DNA of 64,000 nucleotides. Origin: CAYNHF01 sp964397045. GTDB lineage: Bacteria; Actinomycetota; Acidimicrobiia; Spongiisociales; UBA5794. The stretch covers positions 1 to 64,000 of the forward strand of contig CAYNHF010000028.1 of NCBI GenBank assembly GCA_964397045.1, read 5' to 3'. Positions 45,029 through 53,564 of this stretch are shown one piece after another. The position numbers and the translations under genes are program-made. The first letter of the stretch is position 1; the number at the start of each line of letters is the position of its first letter. Below the pieces are notes generated by a model that was not told the DNA's origin, made no database searches, and worked only from the letters and a program-made list of their open reading frames with translations.

Positions 45029-45038
45029 GGTGCCCGTA

Positions 45039-45098
45039 CTTGCGTCCCCTTGCGGCGCATATCTCGCCGCGGGATCCAAGAACGCGAAGGGTGGCGGC
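45039..45098. repeat. Palindromic element, copy B
   Basis: Same layout as copy A, 70 bp further: arms CTTGCGTCCC (45039-45048) and GGGATCCAAG (45071-45080), an inner GCGGCG/CGCCGC stem, and the same 17-base tail. Confidence 0.75.
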
Positions 45099-45178
45099 AA
45101 AGGCGGCAAACCAACCATGAAGGCGATTGTGGCACAGACCCGGGGTACCGACCCGTCGGAGAGGGCAATCCGTGGCGC

Positions 45179-45184
45179 TATGTT
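45179..45184 (+). promoter_or_regulatory. Candidate -10 box for the MBL-fold gene
   Basis: TATGTT, 17 nt upstream of the GTG at 45202, leaving a leader that contains the ribosome site GGAGG. No -35 hexamer recognised. Confidence 0.4.
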
Positions 45185-45201
45185 GAGTAAATGGAGGTGA
45201 C

Positions 45202-46026
45202 GTGTCCGATCCGCTGAGCCGCAGAATGTTCATTCAACGGTTTTCGTCGGGCACGCTCGCTATTGCCGCGCTCGGGGTGACCGCTTTCGCCTGCAGCAGC
45301 GACGAACCAGCAGCGAGTTCCAGCACCACCACCAGTGATCAGACTGCCACCCAACCGCCCGCACCGGTCACCACGACCACCGCGGCAGCAGCCACCACCA
45401 CTGCAACTCCTGCTCCCACTATTGCACCTCCACAGGTCGAGGGTTCCTGGGGAAGAGCCGTCCTGGGTTCTGTATCGGCCTACGTCGTGGTCCGAGCCGG
45501 CGAAGCGGCGATCATCGATACCGGTCAGCGTGGAAGCGAGGGTGGCATCGAGCAGGCGCTGGCAGCACTCGACACCGGATGGAGCAACGTAGGCACCGTC
45601 CTGGTGACCCATCGCCATCCCGACCATATCGGTAGCCTGCCGGCGGTGATGACCGCGGCAACGGACGCCACCGCGTACGCCCACCCGGCAGACATCCCGC
45701 AGATCTCCGCACCGCGTCCGGTCACTCCGGTGGCAGACACCGAGTCTGTCTTCGGTCTCACCGTCATCCACACTCCGGGCCACACGCCTGGCCACATCGC
45801 ACTGCTCGAGCCGGCACTCAGCGTCCTGTTCGCGGGCGATGCCATCAACGGCGCAAACCCGGGCGTCGTCGGCCCCAATCCGCAGTACACGCCGGACATG
45901 GGACTCGCGATCGAGTCTGCCCGCAGGCTTGGCACGTTCGCCTACGAAACGGTCGTGTTCGGCCATGGTGAGCCCGTCGTGGGCGACGCGGACGCTGCCG
46001 TTGCAGCTATGGCTGCAGAACTCTGA
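45202..46026 (+). CDS. Tat-exported lipoprotein, metallo-beta-lactamase fold hydrolase
   Basis: 274 residues. GTG with GGAGGTGAC directly before it. The N-terminus SRRMFIQRF is a twin-arginine motif and TAFAC a lipobox, so it should be folded before export and lipid-anchored. A Ser/Thr/Pro/Ala-rich linker (about 30-75) precedes the domain. Metal ligands: THRHPDHIG near residue 136 (HxHxDH), PGHTPGHIAL, FAGDAING and FGHGEPV. The fold hydrolyses thioesters, lactones, phosphodiesters or beta-lactams; nothing here decides among them. Confidence 0.85.
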   Translation: MSDPLSRRMFIQRFSSGTLAIAALGVTAFACSSDEPAASSSTTTSDQTATQPPAPVTTTTAAAATTTATPAPTIAPPQVEGSWGRAVLGSVSAYVVVRAGEAAIIDTGQRGSEGGIEQALAALDTGWSNVGTVLVTHRHPDHIGSLPAVMTAATDATAYAHPADIPQISAPRPVTPVADTESVFGLTVIHTPGHTPGHIALLEPALSVLFAGDAINGANPGVVGPNPQYTPDMGLAIESARRLGTFAYETVVFGHGEPVVGDADAAVAAMAAEL

Positions 46027-46078
46027 TCGCGGGATCCGGCAACGCCTCAGCCGTCGGCCCCTAGGGTGACGTCTTCCC

Positions 46079-47725
46079 ATGGCGATCAACGTTTCCTCAG
46101 CCGAGTTCGGCTACCCCGGAACCCCCACGCTGTTCTCCGAGGTGTCCTTCAAAGTGGACACCGGATCCCACGCGGCCCTCATCGGAGACAACGCCGTCGG
46201 GAAGTCGACACTGCTGAAGATCATCGCAGGCCAACTGACGGCAGAGGAGGGAACGATCTCCGTCGACGGCAGTTCGCGCCGCATGCCGCAATCGATCGGC
46301 CGGCGCGGCGAACGACTGACGCTCCGCCAATTTCTCTCCGGCCTCGGGAGCCGCGAGCAGCAAGAAGCCGCCGCGGAGCTATGGAAGGCCACCGCGGCCA
46401 ATGAAGCAACCGGTTCGGAAGAGACCGGGATGCGCCTGGCCCATGCCGTTGCCGACTGGATGGACGTCCATGGATACGCGTTGGAGGCCGGCTGGGACGC
46501 AGCCACGACCCGGGTCCTCGGCCAACCACTGGCCGCAGCGGGAGATCGCCAGCTCAGCACGCTATCGGGTGGGGAACGCAAGCGCCTTGCCCTCGAGATG
46601 CTCTTCCGCGCCGATGTCGACGTGCTGCTGCTCGATGAACCGGACAACTTCCTCGACATCCCGGGCAAGCGCTGGCTCGAAGCGAGGATCGCGGAGTCCA
46701 AGAAGACGATCCTCGTGATCAGTCACGATCGGGAATTGCTCTCGCACGCCGTCGACCGCATCATCACGGTGGAGGCAACGGGTGCATGGGTGCATGGTGG
46801 ATCCTTCGCGACGTATCACGAGGCGCGCGACGCCCGCAACGAACGACTCGGCGACGCACTCACCCGGTGGCAGAACGAGGAACGTCGCCTCTACAGGTAC
46901 TACAAGACGCTGAAGCAACGCGCTGCCATCAGCGAAGCCATGGCCGCCCGCGCCGACGCCGCCGAGACCCGCTGGAAGCGGTTCAATGCGGCAGGGCCAC
47001 CTCCTGCGCCGCCGAACGAGCAGCGGGTCGCCATGAAACTCCGCGGCGCAGACTCCGGGCGCAGGGTGCTGCGGTGCACGGAGCTCGAGTTGACCAACCT
47101 CACATTCCCTTTCTCTTTCGATGTCCACTTCGGGGAGCGGGTCGCCATCCTGGGTGCCAACGGAACAGGAAAGTCCCATCTGATCCGCTTGCTCGGCGGG
47201 GAAGCCATCGTGCACGGTGGCACCTTCAAGCTCGGCGCCAGAGTTGAACCGGGAATGTTCGTCCAGACCAACGATCGCGCTGGTTTCGAGGGCCGCAACG
47301 CAGGTGACCCGATTCGGAGGCTGACCGGAACCGAAGAAGGCATGATGCGGTCGCTGGCTCGCTACGGGCTGCACGGAACCGCGGATCAGCCCTTCGCGAC
47401 GCTGTCTGGAGGCCAGCAGGCCCGCCTCCAGATCCTGTCGCTCGAACTTGAAGGCGTGAACCTCCTGTTGCTCGATGAACCAACAGACAATCTCGACTTG
47501 ATCTCGGCAGAGGCACTTCAGTCCGCGCTCGAATCCTTCACCGGCACGGTGATCGCGGTCACCCACGACCGCTGGTTCATGCGAGGTTTCGATCGATTCG
47601 TCATCTTCAACGAGGACGGAACCGTCGCCGAGGCAGCAGACTATGACACGGCGCTCGCCGTGGTGTCACAGAGCGAAGTCGCGGAGTTACGGCCGGGAGA
47701 TCTCAAAGCACTCAGCCACGTCTGA
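46079..47725 (+). CDS. ABC-F family ATPase
   Basis: 548 residues, two ATPase domains without membrane segments. Walker A: GDNAVGKST (near 42) and GANGTGKSH (near 360). Signatures LSGGERKRLALE and LSGGQQARLQI. The two are joined by a charged linker (about 240-320, ERRLYRYYKTLKQR) where ABC-F proteins carry the arm that reaches the ribosomal E site. Such proteins act on ribosomes in translation or confer antibiotic protection. TAGGGT 11 nt before the ATG gives a very short leader. Downstream of the MBL gene by 52 nt. Confidence 0.9.
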   Translation: MAINVSSAEFGYPGTPTLFSEVSFKVDTGSHAALIGDNAVGKSTLLKIIAGQLTAEEGTISVDGSSRRMPQSIGRRGERLTLRQFLSGLGSREQQEAAAELWKATAANEATGSEETGMRLAHAVADWMDVHGYALEAGWDAATTRVLGQPLAAAGDRQLSTLSGGERKRLALEMLFRADVDVLLLDEPDNFLDIPGKRWLEARIAESKKTILVISHDRELLSHAVDRIITVEATGAWVHGGSFATYHEARDARNERLGDALTRWQNEERRLYRYYKTLKQRAAISEAMAARADAAETRWKRFNAAGPPPAPPNEQRVAMKLRGADSGRRVLRCTELELTNLTFPFSFDVHFGERVAILGANGTGKSHLIRLLGGEAIVHGGTFKLGARVEPGMFVQTNDRAGFEGRNAGDPIRRLTGTEEGMMRSLARYGLHGTADQPFATLSGGQQARLQILSLELEGVNLLLLDEPTDNLDLISAEALQSALESFTGTVIAVTHDRWFMRGFDRFVIFNEDGTVAEAADYDTALAVVSQSEVAELRPGDLKALSHV

Positions 47726-47736
47726 CCATGAGCGAC

Positions 47737-48201
47737 TCACCCGCCGGGCGCTTCCACATCTGCCGGGGTCTCTGCTGAATCCGCCTCGAAGGTAGGCAAC
47801 CCTTCGACGCTTCGGCGGAAACGCTTCCTCCACAGCTGTACAACGCCCCGCCAGCCAAGCATCGTCGCCAACAAGAACAAGGCGGTCACGATGATGAATG
47901 GCGTCGCAATACCGTCGGCATACACCAATCGACGGAGCACCACTCCACCCACGATTGTGACGCTCGCCACCCCGATCCCGGTGCGGAAAGAGATCGGGTC
48001 CTTCCAGGCGCGGGTGACGAGCCAGCCCGCCAGCAGTGCCCACAGGAACGGGGCAGCAGTCTCGATCACGTCCAGCACCGTCTGCGACTCTTGATGCGTG
48101 TCGCGCCCCACGATGACGAAGATGAGGATGATCACCGCGTCCAACGTCAACCACCAACGGGTCGGCGGAGCCGCCGAATTGGATACCGGAGCCTCGCTCA
48201 T
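47737..48201 (-). CDS. DUF3054 membrane protein
   Basis: 154 residues with four hydrophobic segments (about 16-34, 45-65, 75-95, 100-120). WWLTLDAVIILIFVIVGRDTH and LLAGWLVTRAWKDP are the DUF3054 hallmarks. Function unknown. The start ATG at 48201 has TACCGT 7 nt upstream. Confidence 0.85.
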   Translation of the reverse strand: MSEAPVSNSAAPPTRWWLTLDAVIILIFVIVGRDTHQESQTVLDVIETAAPFLWALLAGWLVTRAWKDPISFRTGIGVASVTIVGGVVLRRLVYADGIATPFIIVTALFLLATMLGWRGVVQLWRKRFRRSVEGLPTFEADSAETPADVEAPGG

Positions 48202-48208
48202 GACGAGA

Positions 48209-48214
48209 ACGGTA
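48209..48214 (-). promoter_or_regulatory. Leaderless -10 box for the DUF3054 gene
   Basis: TACCGT on the minus strand, 7 nt before the ATG at 48201. Confidence 0.55.
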
Positions 48215-48273
48215 CACCGGTCCTGAGCACGCGGATCCGGCCCCGAAGTCGACCAGCCGCGGCCGATCCTGGC

Positions 48274-48279
48274 TAACTT
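48274..48279 (+). promoter_or_regulatory. Leaderless -10 box for the 58-residue ORF
   Basis: TAACTT, 6 nt before the ATG at 48286. This supports an otherwise easily missed small gene. Confidence 0.5.
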
Positions 48280-48285
48280 GGCAGC

Positions 48286-48462
48286 ATGTCGGCCCAGCCT
48301 CGCACCCCAGCTGCGGACCTCGAACGCCTGGTCGCCGAAATCCGACGCGCCGACTGCACCATCCCCCGCGAGCGAGCCGTGGCCATGGCATGGACCCGGC
48401 GGCCGGACCTCAAGCCGGTGCCCGAACAGGTGGCGGAAGCCGAGGACACACCCCCATCCTGA
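48286..48462 (+). CDS. Small hypothetical protein, 58 residues
   Basis: Starts MSAQPRTPAADLERLVAEIR and ends EAEDTPPS. Charged, predicted helical, no membrane segment; one Cys in RADCTIPRERA. Supported by a leaderless -10 with exact spacing and by its position in an otherwise empty 340-nt gap. No family recognised. Confidence 0.55.
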   Translation: MSAQPRTPAADLERLVAEIRRADCTIPRERAVAMAWTRRPDLKPVPEQVAEAEDTPPS

Positions 48463-48550
48463 AGACACCAATCACAGCCCTGGTGCGAACTCGAAATCGC
48501 ACGTCGCGCGAGAAGCCGTCTCGGTATGATCGCCACCCGTGGAGGCAACC

Positions 48551-51500
48551 GTGATCTGCCCATCGTGCAACGCCCAGCAACCCGGGGGTCGCAAGTTCTG
48601 CACTGAGTGCGGCGGTTCACTCGCGGTGCTGTGTCCCAATTGCGCAACCCCTGCAGAACCTGGCGCCAAATTCTGCGGTGAGTGTGGCCACTCCCTCGCG
48701 TCCGCAGGCGAGCAACCCACCACGACCCCTGGCCCGGCCAGCGACCCCGGTCAGCAGCGATTCGTCACCGTGCTATTCGCCGACCTCGTCGGGTTCACCC
48801 CGTTTTCCGAATCCCGTGACTCGGAAGACGTCCGTGCCATGCTCACCACCTACTTCGACCGAGCGCGTGACGTCGTCGAGAGGTTCGGCGGCACCGTGGA
48901 CAAGTTCATCGGTGACGCCGTCATGGCAATCTGGGGTGCAGAAACGACCAGCGAGGACGACGCCGAACGCGGCGTCCGCGCCGCTCTGGAACTGCTCGAT
49001 GCAGTGGCCGCCTTGGGAGAGGATATTGGCGCAGGCGACCTGAGCGCTCGGATCGGCTTGATGTCGGGCACCACATCGGTCGGGTCGGGTGGAAACGAAC
49101 GTGGCTTCGTCGTAGGTGACCTGGTGAACACCGCTTCTCGCCTGCAGGCTGCTGCCGATGCAGGGACAGTCCTGGTGGGGAGAGCGACTCAAGAAGTTAC
49201 CGGGTCCGCCATCGACTACTCATCGCCGGTCACCCTCCAGGTGAAGGGCAAGGAAGCGCCGGTTGAGGCATGGCAGGCGCTCAGGGTCGCCGCCGGACGC
49301 GGCGGTGGTGGCGAAGCGCAGGGGCTCACGCCACCGTTCGTCGGTCGAGATCACGACATGCGGCTCCTCAAGGACCTGCTGCACGCAACCACCCGAGAAG
49401 GGAGAGCCCGGCTGGTGTCCATTATCGGGCAGCCGGGAATCGGTAAGACCCGCCTGGTCCAGGAGTTCGAGAACTACATCGACGGCCTCAGCGAGGACGT
49501 CTACTGGCACACCGGCCGCTCCCCCGCCTACGGCGACGGAGTCACGTACTGGGCATTGGGCGAGATGATCCGACGGCGCTGCGGGATCGCAGAAACCGAC
49601 GACGACCACCGCAGCCGCACCAAGCTCCTCACCGCACTGACGGAGTATGTGCCGGATGCCGACGACCGGATCTGGCTCGAACCTCGGATCGCGGGGCTCC
49701 TGGGCCTCGGCGAGGTTCCCGACATCGACCGCTCAGAGCTGTTCGGCGCGTGGCGCATGTTCTTCGAGCGGGTGGCGGCACGCGGCACGGTGGTGATGGT
49801 CTTCGAGGATCTCCATTGGGCGGATGACGGCCTGCTCGACTTCGTGGAGCAACTCATTCACCGGTCGGCGCAGTTTCCAATTCTAATGATCAGCCTGGCG
49901 CGCCCGGACCTTCTGGAACGACGCAGTGGCTGGGCCGTCGGAGCAGCCAATGCGCTCGCAATGCAATTGGCACCGTTGGCCGATATCGCCATCGAGGAAC
50001 TGGTGCTGGGAATGGTCCCCGGATCCCCACCCGACGTTCCGGCGGCAATCGTTCCTCGTGCGGCGGGGATCCCGCTGTACGCCGTCGAGTTCGTACGGAT
50101 GCTCGTCAACCGCGGCCGGCTCCTGGAAGAAGACGGTGGCTGGAAACTGGCAGACTCCATGGGAGAAGTAGAGGTGCCCGATTCTCTCGTCGGCGTGGTC
50201 GGGGCTCGCATCGACCAACTCCCGACGTCCAGCCGCGTCGTATTGGAGAACGCTTCGGTACTCGGCCATTCGTTCACCGCGGATGGGTTGGGGCGACTCA
50301 GCGGGCTGGATGCCGAAGAGACCGCGGCACAGCTGCACGATCTCGTCCAGCGCTCGGTGCTGGAAGTCGACATCGATCCCCGCTCCCCCGAACGCGGCCA
50401 GCACCGGTTCGTTCAGTCGCTCATTCGCGAGGTCGCGCTGTCCCGGCTCACCAAGCAGGATCGTTTGTCCAAACACCTCGCAGTGGCCCGTTACCTCGAA
50501 GGTCTGAACATCCCGGAACTCACGCCGGTCGCAGCCAGCCATTACCTCTCGGCAATCGAGGCCACCAGCAACGAAGCCGAGGCAGCCGAACTCGCCACAG
50601 CGGCGGTTGAGGCGTTGTTGGCGGCTGCAGAACGCGCTGCCTCCCTGCAATCCCACCAGCAGACGCTGACGCTGGTGATCTCGGCCCTCGAGATCGATCC
50701 CGCACCCGCGCTTCGGGGCAGGCTTCTCATCTTGTCTGCCAATGCTCGAACCGCCCTGCTCGACTACGACGGCGTTGAAGACGCGATCTCGGCCGAAGCA
50801 ACGTTCGCGTCGATCGGTGACACCGCGGGCCGCATCGAGGCGCTCGCCGCAGGCCTGCGGAGCTACGCGACGACCCGGCGCTCGACCGAAGGTGAGGCCT
50901 GGGGCAAGCCGCGGCTCGACGATATCGAACCCGTCGCCAGCATCCCCTATGCGGCGGCGCTCTCTGCCCTTGGACGCTGCATGGGCCTGGCGAGAGCCGC
51001 AAACCCAGCGGAGTTCGAGCCGGCCATGGAGTACCTGGACCGGGCACTCACCCTCGCAGAGCAGTTGGACGCCGTCTCCGTCATCGCGGAATCACTGGAC
51101 TCGAAAGGGACTTCGTTGGCCATGATGGGGCGGAATCGTGAAGGGATGGCGCTGCTGCTCGCGTCGCGCCAACTCGCGGTCGAATACGACCTCGGCTACG
51201 AACACCAGCGCGCCCTCAACAACATCTCGTACTTGTCGAGCGCGGACAGTCCACGCCTGATCCTGGAAATCCATGAAGAGCGCATCATGTCGGCAAGGAG
51301 GGCGGGGGATCCCCGAACGCTGCTCGATGCGCTCCTCAACCAGGCGTTCGCCCTCAACCAGGAGGGTGCGTGGGAAGAGGCGACAGCATTGCTCGAGGAG
51401 GTCGACTACGACGGTCTCCCCCGGGTGGACCAACTCCAGGTGGACGGCGTCGTGTCCGAGCGGTCGATGCTGCGCGGCGCAGCGGCCGCGGCTGAAGAGA

Positions 51501-52066
51501 CCCTGGCGCTGGCCGAAGCCGAATACCTGGATATCGTCGATACCGTCGATCCTCAGCTTGCCGAGGCCTTGGCCGGTCAACGAGCCAGGTACGCGTTTCT
51601 GAATGGTCGCCTCGAGGAGGCATTCGAGAAGTCCATCGATCTGGCGGATACATCGCCGAACCTATACGACGTCCGAACGGCGCTGCCGGCGGCCATGTTG
51701 TTGAACGACCGCGAGAAGCTCGAGCGGGTGCGCGCGGTCCTTCAGCAAACGACGTACCGCGGAAGGTGTATCGACTGGCTCAACCTGACGGTGGAGGGTG
51801 CGATAGCAGCCGCCGCCGACCGGATGGATGTCGCCGCTCGAGCGTTCGATGATGTCTCGACCCGGATGGAGGGCCATGAGTTCTTCATCCGCGCCGCGGC
51901 GCAACGTGCCCTGATGGCTTCGATGCTCGGTACCAACCACCCGATCGGGCACGATCTCGCTAGGCGCGCCTACGACGAACTCTCCTCCGTCGGAGCCACC
52001 ACCATCATGGACTTGATGTCCGGTGGAGTACTGGCACCCGACGTCGGCCGGCGTGAGCTGGCGTAG
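48551..52066 (+). CDS. Zinc-ribbon, class III nucleotide cyclase, NTPase, TPR-like signalling protein
   Basis: 1171 residues. GTG with GGAGG 5 nt upstream; GTG at 48539 is an alternative. Two zinc ribbons open the protein (C3, C6, C17, C20 and C28, C31, C42, C45). A class III cyclase domain spans about 70-245 with metal Asp D78 (FADLVGFT) and D122 (KFIGDAVM), purine-selecting K118, and NTASRL for transition-state contacts, so it may make cAMP. A STAND/AAA_16 NTPase follows (about 260-530): Walker A GQPGIGKTR, Walker B VVMVFEDLHWADD. The remaining 600 residues are helical repeats. Cytoplasmic. Its partner cyclase gene starts 11 nt downstream. Such proteins integrate ligand or partner binding with cyclic-nucleotide output. 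Confidence 0.88.
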   Translation: MICPSCNAQQPGGRKFCTECGGSLAVLCPNCATPAEPGAKFCGECGHSLASAGEQPTTTPGPASDPGQQRFVTVLFADLVGFTPFSESRDSEDVRAMLTTYFDRARDVVERFGGTVDKFIGDAVMAIWGAETTSEDDAERGVRAALELLDAVAALGEDIGAGDLSARIGLMSGTTSVGSGGNERGFVVGDLVNTASRLQAAADAGTVLVGRATQEVTGSAIDYSSPVTLQVKGKEAPVEAWQALRVAAGRGGGGEAQGLTPPFVGRDHDMRLLKDLLHATTREGRARLVSIIGQPGIGKTRLVQEFENYIDGLSEDVYWHTGRSPAYGDGVTYWALGEMIRRRCGIAETDDDHRSRTKLLTALTEYVPDADDRIWLEPRIAGLLGLGEVPDIDRSELFGAWRMFFERVAARGTVVMVFEDLHWADDGLLDFVEQLIHRSAQFPILMISLARPDLLERRSGWAVGAANALAMQLAPLADIAIEELVLGMVPGSPPDVPAAIVPRAAGIPLYAVEFVRMLVNRGRLLEEDGGWKLADSMGEVEVPDSLVGVVGARIDQLPTSSRVVLENASVLGHSFTADGLGRLSGLDAEETAAQLHDLVQRSVLEVDIDPRSPERGQHRFVQSLIREVALSRLTKQDRLSKHLAVARYLEGLNIPELTPVAASHYLSAIEATSNEAEAAELATAAVEALLAAAERAASLQSHQQTLTLVISALEIDPAPALRGRLLILSANARTALLDYDGVEDAISAEATFASIGDTAGRIEALAAGLRSYATTRRSTEGEAWGKPRLDDIEPVASIPYAAALSALGRCMGLARAANPAEFEPAMEYLDRALTLAEQLDAVSVIAESLDSKGTSLAMMGRNREGMALLLASRQLAVEYDLGYEHQRALNNISYLSSADSPRLILEIHEERIMSARRAGDPRTLLDALLNQAFALNQEGAWEEATALLEEVDYDGLPRVDQLQVDGVVSERSMLRGAAAAAEETLALAEAEYLDIVDTVDPQLAEALAGQRARYAFLNGRLEEAFEKSIDLADTSPNLYDVRTALPAAMLLNDREKLERVRAVLQQTTYRGRCIDWLNLTVEGAIAAAADRMDVAARAFDDVSTRMEGHEFFIRAAAQRALMASMLGTNHPIGHDLARRAYDELSSVGATTIMDLMSGGVLAPDVGRRELA

Positions 52067-52077
52067 GCTCAACCGCG

Positions 52078-52884
52078 ATGCCCTTCTTTCTCGACCGCCA
52101 CGACCTACAGGACGTAACTCCCGACGAAGTCGTCAACGCCCACATGCTGGACCTTGCGGCGCAGAACGAGTTCGACGTCAAGTATCTGACCTACTGGTTC
52201 GATTACGACCGGCAGCTCACCTACTGCCTCGTGGATGCCCCCACGGAGGAGTCCGCCATCGAGGTGCATCGCAAGGCGCACGGATTGTTGCCGAGCATCA
52301 TCACCACCGTGGACCCTGCAGACGTCGGGAGTTATCTGGGCCGGAATGCCGACCCCCCCGGCCTCGGCGGCGAGGCGATCATGGAACCTGCCTTCCGGAC
52401 CATCCTCTTCACCGACATCGTCTCATCGACCGAACTGGCTCACCGGGTGGGTGATGCAGCCGCGCTGAATCTCCTGCGCCAGCACAATCGGGTGATCCGC
52501 CAGGCGATCGAAGCTCACGGTGGCCGCGAGGTCAAACACACCGGCGATGGGTTCCTGGCTTCGTTTGCGTCTGCTGCCGCCGGGGTGGCCTGCGCGGCCG
52601 AGATTCAGCGCAACATCTCCCTCGAGACGGGAACCGACCTCCAGGTCCGGGTTGGCCTGAACGCCGGGGAGCCGCTCGAATCAGACGGGCAGTTCTTCGG
52701 GCTGGCGGTAAACCTGGCCAGCCGGATCTGCGACGCAGCCGGGGCGGGCGAGGTCTTCGTTTCCGAGGCGGTGCGTGGGCTCACGCTCGGCAAGGAGTTC
52801 TCTTACGTCGATCGCGGTGACATGAACTTCAAGGGGTTCGAACGCCCGGTGCGGGTCAGCGAACTGCGTTGGGAGAGTGACTGA
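52078..52884 (+). CDS. DUF4242 and class III nucleotide cyclase fusion
   Basis: 268 residues. Residues 1-85 (MPFFLDRHDLQDVTPDEVVN, YWFDYDRQLTYCLVDAP) match DUF4242, small ferredoxin-like proteins reported to bind nickel. The cyclase domain (about 100-268) has LFTDIVSST and KHTGDGF for metal and base binding and VNLASRICD for the transition state. Eleven bases after the large cyclase gene and thus likely one operon. It has no membrane part. The DUF4242 domain may be a metal or ligand sensor; this is inference. Confidence 0.85.
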   Translation: MPFFLDRHDLQDVTPDEVVNAHMLDLAAQNEFDVKYLTYWFDYDRQLTYCLVDAPTEESAIEVHRKAHGLLPSIITTVDPADVGSYLGRNADPPGLGGEAIMEPAFRTILFTDIVSSTELAHRVGDAAALNLLRQHNRVIRQAIEAHGGREVKHTGDGFLASFASAAAGVACAAEIQRNISLETGTDLQVRVGLNAGEPLESDGQFFGLAVNLASRICDAAGAGEVFVSEAVRGLTLGKEFSYVDRGDMNFKGFERPVRVSELRWESD

Positions 52885-52934
52885 CGTCGGGGATCGGAGC
52901 GTACTCAGCCCTCGCGAGCCGGCCACCCAGTGCC

Positions 52935-53348
52935 TCAGCCGACTCCACCAACCCACTCGAGAAACGAGCATCGGTAGGCGGCTTGTGCCAACACAACCTG
53001 CGGCACCCAGCAGCTACCGCGACCGTCGAGGTTGCCCAGATCGGCATCATCCAGCGAGTTCAGCCTGAGCGCGTCGACCGGGGAGTAGTTGTAGACAGCA
53101 ACGTCGTAGTTGATGATGTCTTCTCCCACCGGTGTGGCCATGATCTCCTTCTCGATCGACATCGGGTTCCCGATGTCCAGTCGTGGTTCGTCACCATCGC
53201 TCTGGATGGGGCCAACCGCGTCGCCGGCAGGCGAGAGCGTCTCACCGGACCCGAACGCGGGGCCGGTGGAGAGTAGAAACGCGACGAGTGATACCAACAT
53301 CACCGCGGTTGCGAACATGGACAAATGTCTCTGCGCTGCATCGAGCAT
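52935..53348 (-). CDS. Secreted hypothetical protein, 137 residues
   Basis: ATG with a purine-rich GGGAAGG upstream. The N-terminal segment (about 12-32, VMLVSLVAFLLSTGPAFGSG) is a signal peptide with a likely cut after AFG. The mature domain includes PVGEDIINYDVAVYNYSPVDALRL and two cysteines (GSCWV, YRCSF) that can pair. Not a known family. A 5'-end hairpin and palindrome precede it. Confidence 0.6.
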   Translation of the reverse strand: MLDAAQRHLSMFATAVMLVSLVAFLLSTGPAFGSGETLSPAGDAVGPIQSDGDEPRLDIGNPMSIEKEIMATPVGEDIINYDVAVYNYSPVDALRLNSLDDADLGNLDGRGSCWVPQVVLAQAAYRCSFLEWVGGVG

Positions 53349-53375
53349 GGCGTGCCTTCCCTGACCTTCTCCCTG

Positions 53376-53401
53376 GCGGTGATGGCCCTACGTATCACCG
53401 C
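53376..53401 (-). promoter_or_regulatory. Hairpin in the leader of the secreted-protein gene
   Basis: GCGGTGAT pairs with ATCACCGC over a 10-nt loop. A -10-like TAATGT lies just upstream on the minus strand (53408-53413), so the hairpin would form the very 5' end of the mRNA. Confidence 0.45.
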
Positions 53402-53457
53402 ACTGCCACATTACGGGTCAGGGCGCCAATCTGAAGTGGGGTTTTGGATGGGGTGAA

Positions 53458-53469
53458 GTGACTAGTCAC
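53458..53469. promoter_or_regulatory. Perfect 12-bp palindrome, possible operator
   Basis: GTGACTAGTCAC, upstream of the secreted-protein gene promoter and between it and fabH's 3' end. It could bind a dimeric regulator. Confidence 0.35.
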
Positions 53470-53564
53470 GCTCACGCCGGAGGCGAAGCGAGACGCACCG
53501 CGATCGACCCATCAGATACAGGCCCCGCACAGGCAGAGCGTGGACGTCGCCGGCGGTGCCGCAA

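Noticed and set aside
44940..45233. Extension of the esterase upstream through the repeats
   Set aside because: The extra residues come from translating the two palindromic repeats and repeat PFAFL-like segments; no homology is expected there.
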